Assembly: GCF_041270065.1 (NCBI RefSeq)
Contig: NZ_CP065958.1
Coordinates: 248,001-312,000, forward strand
DNA from: Streptomyces fradiae
Lineage (GTDB): Bacteria > Actinomycetota > Actinomycetes > Streptomycetales > Streptomycetaceae
Reading direction: 5' to 3'
Length of the DNA: 64,000 nt
Within the stretch, counting starts at the first letter, position 1, and every line of letters starts with the position of its first letter. The notes below the pieces were generated by a model. That model was not told the DNA's origin, did no database searches, and saw only the letters and a program-made list of their open reading frames with translations. A program made the position numbers and the translations under genes. Shown in pieces: positions 33,701-41,706 of this stretch.

Positions 33701-34978
33701 TCATGACGTCGCGTGCTCGGTGATCCAGCGGGCGGCGAGGAGTCCGGAGGCGGCGGTGAGGACGGCGGCGGCGAGCACGGTGGCGTTCAGGCCGAGAAGG
33801 TCGGCGAGAATGCCGGCGACGAGAGCGCCGGCGGCGTAGCCGATGTCCCGCCAGAACCGGTACGTGCCCAGGGCGTTGGCGCGCCAGGCCGGGTGGGCGT
33901 GGTCGGAGACGGACGCGATGAGGGCCGGGTAGACCATGGCGGTACCCAGGCCGAGTGCGACGGCGGACAGGATTCCGGCGAGCAGCGGGCGGTCGAGGAG
34001 AGCGAGGGCGAGGACGAAGCCGCCGGACTGGACGAGCATCCCGTAGACGATCAGCGGCTTGCGGCCGATGCGGTCGGCGAGATGGCCGGTGGGTATCTGG
34101 CCGATGCCCCACAGGATGGGGTAGAGGCCCTTGATCAGACCGACGGCGGCGAGCCCGAGGCCGTGATCGGTGAAGAGGAGCGGGAAGACGCCCCAGGTGA
34201 GACCGTCGTTGAGGTTGTTGATCAGCCCGGCCTGGCTGGCGCCGCGCAGGGAGCGGTTGCGCCAGGAGGTGCGGGCGAAGGTGGCCTTCAGGCCGGTGTC
34301 CTCGCCGCTGGGGACCGGCTTGGCGTGGTGGGCGAGTTCCAGGGCGACGTGGGCGGCCGTGTCGCGGACGACGAGGGACAGTGCGAGGCCGGCGGCGACG
34401 AAGACGACGCCGATGAGCTCGGGGACGGGGCGCAGGCCGTAACTGGTGGCGAGGTAGCCGGTGACCAGGGCGGTGACACCGACGGCGGTGTAGCCGGCGG
34501 CCTCGTTCAGCCCGGTGGCGAGCCCCCGTCGTGCGGGACCGACGAGGTCGATCTTCATGTTGACGGTCATCGACCAGGTCAGGCCCTGGTTGAGGCCGAG
34601 CAGGACGTTGGCGGCGACGATCCAGCCCCAGGAGGGCGCCCATGCGAGTGCGAAGGGGACGGGGACGCCGATCAGCCAGCCGGCCACCAGCAGCTGCTTG
34701 CGGCGGAAGCGGGCGGTGAGTGCCCCGGCGGCGAGGTTGGTGAACGCCTTGGTGACGCCGAAGGCGATGATGAAGGAGAACACGGCCAGGTCGCTGGTCA
34801 GGCCGAACGTCTCGGATCCGATGAGCGGAACGGTGGTGCGCTCCAGGCCGACCAGGCCGCCGACGCAGAGGTTGACGATGACGAGCAGGGTGAACTGAAG
34901 CCGGTTCTCGCGCAGGCCGAGGCGTACCGGACGGCCGGAGGCGTCCGTCGGTGCCGTCGAGGTGGGGGCGGTCTTCAC
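33701..34978 (-). CDS. MFS transporter of a sulfur-stress operon
   Basis: 425 residues, twelve helices of the major facilitator superfamily. The loop between helices 2 and 3 reads TNLAAGALTARFRRKQ and the second-half equivalent GHLADRIGRKPL. The GTG start at 34978 overlaps the stop of the MBL-rhodanese gene (GTGA). Homologous MFS genes frequently accompany persulfide dioxygenase-like genes. Export of a sulfur compound such as sulfite, or a drug, is possible, but the substrate cannot be read from the sequence. Confidence 0.9.
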   Translation of the reverse strand: MKTAPTSTAPTDASGRPVRLGLRENRLQFTLLVIVNLCVGGLVGLERTTVPLIGSETFGLTSDLAVFSFIIAFGVTKAFTNLAAGALTARFRRKQLLVAGWLIGVPVPFALAWAPSWGWIVAANVLLGLNQGLTWSMTVNMKIDLVGPARRGLATGLNEAAGYTAVGVTALVTGYLATSYGLRPVPELIGVVFVAAGLALSLVVRDTAAHVALELAHHAKPVPSGEDTGLKATFARTSWRNRSLRGASQAGLINNLNDGLTWGVFPLLFTDHGLGLAAVGLIKGLYPILWGIGQIPTGHLADRIGRKPLIVYGMLVQSGGFVLALALLDRPLLAGILSAVALGLGTAMVYPALIASVSDHAHPAWRANALGTYRFWRDIGYAAGALVAGILADLLGLNATVLAAAVLTAASGLLAARWITEHATS

Positions 34979-36354
34979 GGGCGGGTGTCCTCCGTGCCCT
35001 GCGCCAGCTGCTCGCCGTGGGCGGCGGCGTAGTCGGCCGGTCCGCCGTCGAGGACGGCGACGTCGGTGTGGCCGGCGCGTTCGAGAAGGCTGGCGGCGGT
35101 CATGGCGCGCTCGCCGTGCCCGCATGCCACGATCGCGCCCTCGGGGGCGTCCGCGGCTCCGCGGGCGAGGCCGCCGAGTTCGATGTTGACTGCGCCGGGG
35201 ACGTAGCCGGCGGCGAACTCCGACTCCTGCCGCACGTCGACGTAGGGACGGCGGTCCGTCCTGGCGGCGGTGACGAAGACGGTGGAGGTCAGCGGGTGGC
35301 CGGCAGCGGCCCAGGCGGGCAGACCGCCGTCGAGCCGGCCGGCGAGGCGCTCGTAGCCGATCTTGTACGACTGCCAGACGATCTCGCTCAGGTCCTGGCC
35401 GTCGGCGGTGACGAAGACGAGCGGGGCGGTGTCGGGCAGGAGCCAGCCGAGCCAGGTTGCGAACTGGCCCCGGAGGGGGATGGAGAGCGACCCGGGGATG
35501 TGGCCGGCGGCGTAGTCGGCGGCCGGGCGTACGTCGACGACGTGGCCGCCGTCCGCCAGGACGGCGCGGACCTGTCCGACGGAGAGCCCGGTCAGCGGCG
35601 GGGTGCCGGCGACGATGCCGGGGCCGCGCCGGTTGGCCTCGCCGAGCCGGTCGAAGTATGCGGGGTAGCTGCCCAGGCTCGCGGTGAGCAGGCGCACGAA
35701 CGTGTCCTCGTCGGGTGCGGCGAGCAACGGGTTGGCCCGCTGCTCGGCGCCGACGGTGGAGGTGCGTTCGCTGCCCGGTGGGGCCGAGCAGAAGGAGCCG
35801 GCGCCGTGCGTGGGCCATACCGCGGTGCTGTCGGGCAGTTCGGTGAGCCGGCGCAGGGACCGGTACTGGGCCCGGGCGAGTCCCTCGGTCCGCTCGGGGC
35901 CGAGGAGGTCGGTGCGGGCGGCGGAGTTCACGATCAGCGACCCACCGGTGAAGACGCCCAGTTCGGTCCGGCCGTCCAGCAGCAGGAAGGAGAGGTGTTC
36001 GTCGGTGTGGCCGGGGGTGGCGAGTGCCCGCAGGGTGAGCCCGCCGAGGTCGATTTCGTCGCCGTCGACGAGGCCCTGGTGGTCGAAGGCGCGGTTGCCG
36101 GCGGCCGAGGCGAGGATCGTGGCGCCCTGATCGTGGCCGAGCTGGACGGCGCCGGAGAGGAAGTCGGCGTGCAGATGCGTGTCGGCGGCGTACGCCACGG
36201 CCAGACCGCGCCGCTCGGCGGCGGCGTACAGGGCGCGCAGGTCACGGCACGCGTCGACGGCGAGGGCGCGGCCGTCGCCCAGGTCGACGAGGTAGGCGCT
36301 GTTGCCGAGCCCTTCGTCGACCAGGGGGATCAGATGATCTTCGGGGAGACCCAT
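34975..36354 (-). CDS. MBL-fold / double rhodanese protein (persulfide dioxygenase-like)
   Basis: 459 residues. The N-terminal metallo-beta-lactamase domain (about 1-240) resembles ETHE1-type persulfide dioxygenases: DTHLHADFLSG, with His60, His62 and Asp64 (the second His of HxHxDH is Phe65), TPGHTDEHL and WPTHGAGSFC. Two rhodanese domains follow. The first (about 265-350; VDVRPAADYAAGHIPG) has no Cys in the active loop. The second (about 365-455; VDVRQESEFAAGYVPG) has CGHGERAM with the catalytic Cys. This is the CstB-like arrangement. It probably oxidises persulfides and handles sulfane sulfur. ATG 36354 has AAGGAC upstream. Confidence 0.9.
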   Translation of the reverse strand: MGLPEDHLIPLVDEGLGNSAYLVDLGDGRALAVDACRDLRALYAAAERRGLAVAYAADTHLHADFLSGAVQLGHDQGATILASAAGNRAFDHQGLVDGDEIDLGGLTLRALATPGHTDEHLSFLLLDGRTELGVFTGGSLIVNSAARTDLLGPERTEGLARAQYRSLRRLTELPDSTAVWPTHGAGSFCSAPPGSERTSTVGAEQRANPLLAAPDEDTFVRLLTASLGSYPAYFDRLGEANRRGPGIVAGTPPLTGLSVGQVRAVLADGGHVVDVRPAADYAAGHIPGSLSIPLRGQFATWLGWLLPDTAPLVFVTADGQDLSEIVWQSYKIGYERLAGRLDGGLPAWAAAGHPLTSTVFVTAARTDRRPYVDVRQESEFAAGYVPGAVNIELGGLARGAADAPEGAIVACGHGERAMTAASLLERAGHTDVAVLDGGPADYAAAHGEQLAQGTEDTRP

Positions 36355-36421
36355 CGAACTGTCCTTCGCGAGGAGAAGGGGGCGGGCGAGGAGCGTCATC
36401 GCCCGCCGTCAGTTACAGTAA

Positions 36422-36437
36422 TCCATAGATATTTGGA
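36422..36437. promoter_or_regulatory. Imperfect AT-rich palindrome, candidate ArsR operator
   Basis: TCCATAGATATTTGGA is a 6-of-8 inverted repeat in an unusually AT-rich patch (36411-36436) between the divergent MBL-rhodanese and ArsR-rhodanese genes. Its right end overlaps the ArsR ribosome site. ArsR-type repressors of sulfide operons (BigR, CstR-like systems) bind AT-rich dyads in such gaps. Confidence 0.4.
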
Positions 36438-36444
36438 GGATGCA

Positions 36445-37122
36445 ATGCGGGATGCCACCACAAGCGGCACGAAGGCCGCCCTCTACGAGGCGTTCGCCGC
36501 CAGTGGCAAGGCGCTGGCCAGCGGCAAGCGGCTGGAGCTGCTCGATCTGCTCGCCCAGGGCGAGCGCACCGTGGACGCCCTGGCGAAGACCGCCGGGCTG
36601 AACCTGACCACCGCGTCGGCGCACCTGCAGACCCTCAAGCAGGCCGGTCTCGTCGCCACCCGCCGCGAGGGGGTGCGGATCCACTACCGGCTCGCGGGTG
36701 ACGACGTCGCCCGGCTCTTCACCTTGCTGCGCAAGGTGGCCGAGACCCACCAGGCCGCCGTCCCCGCCGCCCGGGACGCCTATCTGGGCGAGGACGGGGC
36801 CGCGGAGGTCACCCACGAGGAGCTCCTGGCCCGGGTCGAGGCCGGCGATGTGGTGGTGCTCGATGTACGGCCGGTCGAGGAGTACCTCGCCGGCCACATC
36901 CCCGGCGCGGTCTCCCTCCCCGTCGCGGAACTGGCCGACCGCCTCGGCGAGCTGCCCGAGGAGAGGGAGGTCGTCGTCTACTGCCGCGGCGAGTACTGCG
37001 CGCTCGCCTACGACGCCGTACGCCTGCTCACCGACCACGGCCGACGGGCGGTCCGGCTCAACGACGGCATGCTCGAATGGCGCCTGGCCGACCTTCCCGT
37101 GCAAGCCGGCGCGACAGGGTGA
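36445..37122 (+). CDS. ArsR-family regulator fused to a rhodanese domain
   Basis: 225 residues. ArsR-type winged HTH at about 10-100 (LLDLLAQGERTVDALAK, then LTTASAHLQTLKQAGLVATR) followed by a rhodanese domain at about 122-218 with DVRPVEEYLAGHIPGA and catalytic loop CRGEYC (Cys180, Cys185). There is no Cys in the HTH domain, unlike BigR or SqrR, so sulfane-sulfur sensing probably occurs in the rhodanese part. ATG 36445 has GGAGG five bases upstream. It is divergent from the MBL-rhodanese/MFS operon, its presumed target. Confidence 0.92.
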   Translation: MRDATTSGTKAALYEAFAASGKALASGKRLELLDLLAQGERTVDALAKTAGLNLTTASAHLQTLKQAGLVATRREGVRIHYRLAGDDVARLFTLLRKVAETHQAAVPAARDAYLGEDGAAEVTHEELLARVEAGDVVVLDVRPVEEYLAGHIPGAVSLPVAELADRLGELPEEREVVVYCRGEYCALAYDAVRLLTDHGRRAVRLNDGMLEWRLADLPVQAGATG

Positions 37123-37174
37123 TCGACACCCCGAAAGGCCTTCGCCCCCGGGTCTCGCCTGTGCCGGCTCCGGC

Positions 37175-37405
37175 TCATGGCGTGGGGGACGGGTACGGCC
37201 ACAGGTCTTCGGAGGGCGGCGGACTCCACGTGGGGGTGGGAGCCGGAGCGAAGGGGCCCGCCCGGTTCTCCATGAGGAGGAGCATGACGATGGCGAAGAC
37301 GCTGCTGGCGATGATCAGGGCAAGGCCGATCGGGTTGTTGGGGTTGTATACGTAGCGGTTGCTACCCCACTTGCTCTTCTTGAAGACGGGTTCGTCATCG
37401 TTCAT
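37175..37405 (-). CDS. Small single-pass membrane protein
   Basis: 76 residues from ATG 37405, with AAGGAG nine bases upstream. A polar, basic start (DDEPVFKKSKWGSNRYVY), one helix (PIGLALIIASSVFAIVMLLL) and a Pro-rich tail (PAPTPTWSPPPSEDLW). The type is common in Streptomyces and has no known function. The start overlaps the end of the antiporter remnant by 11 bp. Confidence 0.8.
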   Translation of the reverse strand: MNDDEPVFKKSKWGSNRYVYNPNNPIGLALIIASSVFAIVMLLLMENRAGPFAPAPTPTWSPPPSEDLWPYPSPTP

Positions 37406-37721
37406 CGGAACGTACTCCTTGTCGTGAGGGGACGGTCGTGGCACGTTCACGCACCGGCAGCTCCGCGGCTTCCCGCAGGGTGTCGTAGGGAACGGTCACG
37501 GGTGTCGACGATGTCGTCGCCCGTGCCGGGCCCAGCCAGTTGGCGCGCAGTTTCGCGAACGAGACGTGCATCCCGTCGCTGACCAGCGCCCCGCCCAGGA
37601 GGAAGAGCAGGGAGGTGGAGAGGACGGTACGGGCGGCAAGCCCGGACAGCAGCACCGCGACAAGCACCGACCAGACTTCCCGGCACTCCGCAACGGACCT
37701 TACGCATTCCATATGCGGCAC
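37395..37721 (-). pseudogene. Cation:proton antiporter remnant
   Basis: The 108-codon open frame begins with a first-helix sequence typical of CPA-type antiporters (LSGLAARTVLSTSLLFLLGG), then continues ALVSDGMHVSFAKLRANWLG. In full-length proteins about 30 residues separate these two parts, and some 300 or more should follow. Only a short C-terminal-like tail (VPYDTLREAAELPVRE) remains. GTG 37721 or ATG 37712 could start it. The frame is still open, so a peptide may be made, but not a transporter. Confidence 0.55.
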
Positions 37722-37909
37722 TGACAGGTCCTTGACGCGCAGTCAGCGGCGTGCATGGTTGCCGGGGTCCGGCAAACCGTGGCTCACAGAGCGCGTCCGC
37801 GGCGCGGCACGTACAGCGCGGCGACCATGTTCAGCTTCTGGGACGCGGCTGCCGCCCGGACTTCGCGAACCCCGAGCGCCGCTGAGCCCGTCCCCGGACA
37901 CGGAGCGGC

Positions 37910-38593
37910 CTACTCCGTGAAGAGCAGGCGCAGCGCGACCTCGCGGTAGTGGCGGACGTGGCGCAGGGCGAGGTCGGCCGCCGCGTCGGCGTCGCCCGCG
38001 CCGATCGCCTCGTACAGGAGGCGGTGCTCCTCCCACAGCGGGCCGGGGTCGTCGACCTGCTGGAACAGCCAGCGCAGCCGGCCTTCGAGGGATTCGAGGG
38101 TGGTGGTGAGGAGTTCGTTGCGCGAGATGCGCACGATGTGGGCGTGGAAGGCGGTGTTGGCGCGGGAGAGCTGCTCGGGGCGGCCGGTGTCGGTGGCGGC
38201 GCGGGCCTCCACGAGGAGCCGGGCGAGGGTGTCGAGTTCGGCGGCGGTGCGCCGCTCGGAGGCGCGGCGGACGGCGAGCACCTCCAGGGCCTCGCGCATG
38301 TCGAAGAGGTTCTCGACGTCCTGGCGGGTCATCTCGCGGACGACGATGCGGCGCTGGGAGACGGCCTGGAGGAAGCCCTCGCCGATGAGGATGCGGATGG
38401 CCTCGCGGACGGGGACCCGGGAGACGCCGAAGTCCTCGGCGACGTCCCGCTCGACCAGCCGGTCGCCGGGCTTGAGCCGTCCGGTGATGATGCGGTCGCG
38501 CAGCCCTTCGCAGACCTGGTCGCGGAGCCAGCCGCCGCCGTTGACGGGTGCGGTGGAGTCGGTCTCCGGTGTCCCGGTCGCCCGTGGTTCCAT
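37910..38593 (-). CDS. GntR/FadR-family transcriptional regulator
   Basis: 227 residues. The N-terminal winged HTH (about 22-90) contains LKPGDRLVERDVAEDFGVSR and VPVREAIRILIGEGF. The C-terminal FCD domain (about 100-220) is all helical, with the metal/ligand residues in FHAHIVR and ALRHVRHYREV. FadR-type regulators respond to carboxylic acids. ATG 38593 has GGAGG five bases upstream. No obvious target gene is adjacent. The 188 bp to the antiporter remnant show no feature. Confidence 0.92.
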   Translation of the reverse strand: MEPRATGTPETDSTAPVNGGGWLRDQVCEGLRDRIITGRLKPGDRLVERDVAEDFGVSRVPVREAIRILIGEGFLQAVSQRRIVVREMTRQDVENLFDMREALEVLAVRRASERRTAAELDTLARLLVEARAATDTGRPEQLSRANTAFHAHIVRISRNELLTTTLESLEGRLRWLFQQVDDPGPLWEEHRLLYEAIGAGDADAAADLALRHVRHYREVALRLLFTE

Positions 38594-38744
38594 CCGTCCT
38601 CCCCTCCGTCCTCGGGCTCCCGGTGTCCCGGGGGCCCGCTCCCGGTGTCGATCGCCTCACGGTATGCCACCCGGGCGGTGGGACCGGTCGCGGGTGGCGC
38701 GACGCAGGTCACGTCCACGGGAGGTTCCCGTTTGACGGTCTCAC

Positions 38745-38785
38745 TTGACGTGAACACAGGTGACACTTAGCTTCGCCTTACCTAA
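38745..38785 (+). promoter_or_regulatory. Promoter overlapped by an iron box (DmdR1/IdeR type)
   Basis: TTGACG (38745-38750) and TAGCTT (38768-38773) are 17 bp apart, a good sigma-HrdB-type promoter. The 19-bp element at 38767-38785 matches the iron-box consensus TTAGGTTAGGCTNACCTAA at 16 of 18 defined positions or close to it (mismatches where the consensus G, A, G are all C). It covers the -10, so Fe-bound DmdR1/IdeR should block transcription. Confidence 0.7.
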
Positions 38786-38854
38786 CCTAGCTTTCCAGCC
38801 AACCGCCCACCAGCCGCAGACCAGCCGACCGACCAGCCGAGAGAACCACGCGCC

Positions 38855-39409
38855 ATGCCGAGACCGGCCCCCGACGAACCGCTCCCCCACCTCACCCCCG
38901 GCTGGCTGCTCACCGCCGCCGGCGTGCTCACGGCGGGGTTCCTCGCGGCCTCCCTCTGGACCGCCGGCCACGTCCACGCGGACGCCACGCTCCAGACCGC
39001 CGCCCGCTTCGTGCACGTGGCGAGCCTGGTCGCCGGGCTCGGCTCGGTGCTCGCGGTCGACTGGTTCGCGGTGCTGTGGCTCACCGGGCGCCGGCCCCTC
39101 GCGGGTGTCCTCGACACGGCCTGCGCGCTGCAGACCCCGATCTGGGCGGGCCTCGGCGGGCTCACCGTCAGTGGCCTCTTCCTCCACCCCGACCTCGGCT
39201 CGCCGCTCACCCTCACCAAGCTCGGCCTGGTCCTCGCGGTCACCCTCAACGGCCTGCACGCGCACCGGCTCGGCCAGCTCCTCGAACGCTTCCGGGAGCG
39301 CGGCGCGGTGCCCCGCCGGCTGCTGCTGCGCTCGGCCGCCGCGGCCGGCGTCAGCCAGCTCGGCTGGTGGGGCGCGACCCTCATCGGCTTCCTCAACAGC
39401 CAGTCCTGA
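38855..39409 (+). CDS. Four-helix membrane protein under iron-box control
   Basis: 184 residues with helices at about 16-36, 48-76, 94-112 and 120-138, plus a C-terminal hydrophobic stretch at 160-180. Several His residues lie at or near helix ends (AGHVHAD, RFVHVASL, GLHAHRLG), which could bind haem or a metal. It resembles CopD/DUF2269-type membrane proteins in topology, but I would not assign a family. The start follows a leader of about 75 nt from the iron-box promoter, and the ribosome site is weak. Iron-limited expression is the best clue to its role. Confidence 0.75.
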   Translation: MPRPAPDEPLPHLTPGWLLTAAGVLTAGFLAASLWTAGHVHADATLQTAARFVHVASLVAGLGSVLAVDWFAVLWLTGRRPLAGVLDTACALQTPIWAGLGGLTVSGLFLHPDLGSPLTLTKLGLVLAVTLNGLHAHRLGQLLERFRERGAVPRRLLLRSAAAAGVSQLGWWGATLIGFLNSQS

Positions 39410-39451
39410 CCCCGGCTCAGGAAGCTTTCACCAGGGGTTCACCACCCGGTT

Positions 39452-39486
39452 TTGGTTCTTCGGAGGATCATCCCTACGATCCTCCG
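39452..39486 (+). promoter_or_regulatory. Promoter for a leaderless transcript, with inverted repeat
   Basis: TTGGTT (39452-39457) and TACGAT (39475-39480) are 17 bp apart, and the next gene's ATG is at the expected start point six bases later, so the mRNA is probably leaderless. The inverted repeat CGGAGGATC-N8-GATCCTCCG (39461-39469 with 39478-39486) lies over the promoter and looks like an operator. Confidence 0.5.
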
Positions 39487-40788
39487 ATGATCACGAGAAA
39501 ACGGCTGGCGACCGGAGCCTGTGCGCTGCTCGCCGCCCTGACCGTCGGACTCCTTCCGGCCACCGCGACCAGCGCCGCCGCAGACGCGGGCCCGGTGGCC
39601 GCGGACACCGTCAAGGAGCCCCCCAAGGTCGAGCTGGTGCTCGACGTCAGCGGCTCGATGCGCGCCCGCGACATCGACGGGCAGTCCCGGATGGCCGCCG
39701 CCAAGCAGGCCTTCAACGAGGTCCTGGACGCGGTGCCGCAGGAGGTACGGCTGGGCATCCGTACCCTCGGCGCCGACTACCCGGGCAATGACCGCCAGCG
39801 CGGCTGCAAGGACACCCGGGCGCTCTACCCGGTCGGCCCGCTCGACCGCACCGAGGCCAAGACCGCCGTCGCCACCCTCGCCCCCACCGGATGGACGCCG
39901 ATCGGCCCGGCGCTGCTCGGCGCGGCCGACGACCTCAAGGGCGGTGAGGCGACCAAGCGGATCGTGCTCATCACGGACGGCGAGGACACCTGCGCCCCGC
40001 TCGACCCGTGCGAGGTGGCCCGTGACATCGCCGCCAAGGGCATCCACCTGGTCATCGACACCCTCGGCCTCGTCCCGGACGTCAAGACCCGCCGTCAGCT
40101 GATATGCATCGCCGAGGCCACCGGCGGCACCTACACCTCCGTGCACCGCACCGAGGAGCTGTCCGGCCGCGTGCGCCAGCTCGTCGACCGCGCCGCCGAC
40201 CCGGTGGTGACGCCGGTCGCCACCAACGGCGCCGAGCGCTGTGCCGACGCGCCTGTCCTCAAGCCCGGTCTCTACACCGACCGGCAGGGCTTCGGCCAGC
40301 ACCGCTGGTACCGGGTCGACGTGCTGCCCGGTCAGGAACTGCGCGCCTCGGTCAGCGTCTCCGCCGACCGGGCCGTGAACAACGACTACGGCGTACTGCT
40401 GCGGGCCGTCACCCCGCACGGCCGGGAGATCGTGCGCGGCTCCGAGGCCGGCGACGGCCGCACCGACGTCATCTCGACCGGTCTGCGCTACCCGACGAAG
40501 GAGGACGAGGAGGCGTTGGACGACGACACCAAGTCCGCGGCCGAGACCGTCTGCCTCCAGGTCAGCAACTCCTTCTCCGCTCCCCCGTCGGTGAAGACCA
40601 CCCCGGGCATGCCGGTCGAGCTGGCGGTCGACGTCGTCGACGGTCCCGGCTCCGCCTCCGACGTCGCCGCCTTCGGCCTCGGCCGCGGCTGGTGGCTGCT
40701 CGGCGCCCTGGCCCTCGCCGGCTTCCTCGGCGGTCTGATCTGGGGCTGGCTGTCCCGCTGGCGCTTCGCTGTCTGGAGGACCCACTGA
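39487..40788 (+). CDS. Secreted von Willebrand factor A-domain membrane protein
   Basis: 433 residues. Signal peptide 1-33, VWA domain about 47-235 with MIDAS residues Asp53, Ser55 and Ser57 (LDVSGSM), the Thr in PTGWTPIG and the Asp in LITDGEDTC. An outside region of about 160 residues follows, then a C-terminal helix (about 400-425) and a short basic tail. It probably binds partner proteins at the cell surface in a metal-dependent way. There is no Shine-Dalgarno site within 15 bases of ATG 39487; a leaderless mRNA is likely. The stop overlaps the next start (TGATG). Confidence 0.88.
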   Translation: MITRKRLATGACALLAALTVGLLPATATSAAADAGPVAADTVKEPPKVELVLDVSGSMRARDIDGQSRMAAAKQAFNEVLDAVPQEVRLGIRTLGADYPGNDRQRGCKDTRALYPVGPLDRTEAKTAVATLAPTGWTPIGPALLGAADDLKGGEATKRIVLITDGEDTCAPLDPCEVARDIAAKGIHLVIDTLGLVPDVKTRRQLICIAEATGGTYTSVHRTEELSGRVRQLVDRAADPVVTPVATNGAERCADAPVLKPGLYTDRQGFGQHRWYRVDVLPGQELRASVSVSADRAVNNDYGVLLRAVTPHGREIVRGSEAGDGRTDVISTGLRYPTKEDEEALDDDTKSAAETVCLQVSNSFSAPPSVKTTPGMPVELAVDVVDGPGSASDVAAFGLGRGWWLLGALALAGFLGGLIWGWLSRWRFAVWRTH

Positions 40789-41621
40789 TGTACCCGCTGA
40801 CGCGTACCGCACGCAGCATGTTCGCGGCCGTGGCGCTCGCCGGCGCCGCGCTGCTCGGCCCGGCCGCGGCGCCGGGTCTCGCCGACACCGCGACGCCGAC
40901 CGGGCCGGCCCCGAGCGGCAGCGCGAGCGGCGAGGCCGCCGAGCAGGCCGGACCGACCGAGGCCGGCACCTCCTTCCGTACCGCCGCGTTCTTCAAGCAG
41001 GGGCAGCAGGCCACCGCGCAGGCGTCCACGGGTGACTACCTGTACTGGGTGTTCCCCGCCGACACCGGCGAGCGGCCGACGGTCACCGCGACCGTGACGC
41101 TGCCCGAGGCCGCGCAGCGGCACGGCTCCTCGAACTGGCGGATCGACGTGTACGACGGGCTGCGCAGGCGCCAGCCGTGCATGTACGGGATGCAGTCCCG
41201 GGTGGCGGCCAAGGACGCCGCGACCGTGGAACTGGCCTGTGTCCTTCGTCCGGTCCGGGCGGCCGCGGACACCTGGTCGAACGACCCGCTGCCGGGCAGC
41301 TACTACGTGCGGCTGACCGCCACCCGGCTGCCCGAGGAGGACTCCGGCCAGCCGTTCTCGGCCCGGGTCGGCGCCACCTCCCGCGAGTTCGACGGCGCCT
41401 ACGCGGCGGACGGCGCGCTCGCCGTGCCGCTGGTGCCGGGTGCGACGCAGCCGGAGGCGGTCGAGGCCCGCGCCCCGGAGGACGGCTGGTCCTCCGGCTG
41501 GTGGTCGGACCGCTGGCTGTGGACGGCGGCGGGCGGTGTGCTGGCCGCGCTCGCCGGCATCGGCGGCTACGTCCTGACCCGCGGCTCCGGCCGCCCGTCC
41601 CGGGTCCCGCCGGCCGTCTGA
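40788..41621 (+). CDS. Secreted membrane-anchored protein, partner of VWA protein
   Basis: 277 residues. Signal peptide (RSMFAAVALAGAALLG), an outside domain with a beta-rich look (YLYWVFPADTGERPTVTATV) and two cysteines (QPCMYGM, LACVLRP), then a C-terminal helix (WTAAGGVLAALAGIGGYVL) and a basic tail. The topology is the same as that of the VWA protein, and the ATG overlaps the VWA stop by one base, so the two likely work together. GGAGGA lies just upstream. No family recognised. Confidence 0.8.
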   Translation: MYPLTRTARSMFAAVALAGAALLGPAAAPGLADTATPTGPAPSGSASGEAAEQAGPTEAGTSFRTAAFFKQGQQATAQASTGDYLYWVFPADTGERPTVTATVTLPEAAQRHGSSNWRIDVYDGLRRRQPCMYGMQSRVAAKDAATVELACVLRPVRAAADTWSNDPLPGSYYVRLTATRLPEEDSGQPFSARVGATSREFDGAYAADGALAVPLVPGATQPEAVEARAPEDGWSSGWWSDRWLWTAAGGVLAALAGIGGYVLTRGSGRPSRVPPAV

Positions 41622-41648
41622 GCCGCCGGGCCCCGTGAGCCCCGTGAA

Positions 41649-41689
41649 ACCGGCCCCCTGTCTCCCGCCCCGGGAGGCAGGGGGCCGGT
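41649..41689. terminator. Bidirectional terminator between converging operons
   Basis: An 18-bp stem with a single G-T pair (41649-41666 with 41672-41689; outer arms accggccccctg and its complement) lies between the plus-strand VWA operon and the minus-strand two-component system. Very GC-rich with a short loop. Confidence 0.8.
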
Positions 41690-41706
41690 GGCATTGCGGT
41701 CGCCGA

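Noticed and set aside
36445..37122. Arsenic-sensing ArsR
   Set aside because: No As(III)-binding Cys in the HTH; the rhodanese fusion and neighbours indicate sulfur.
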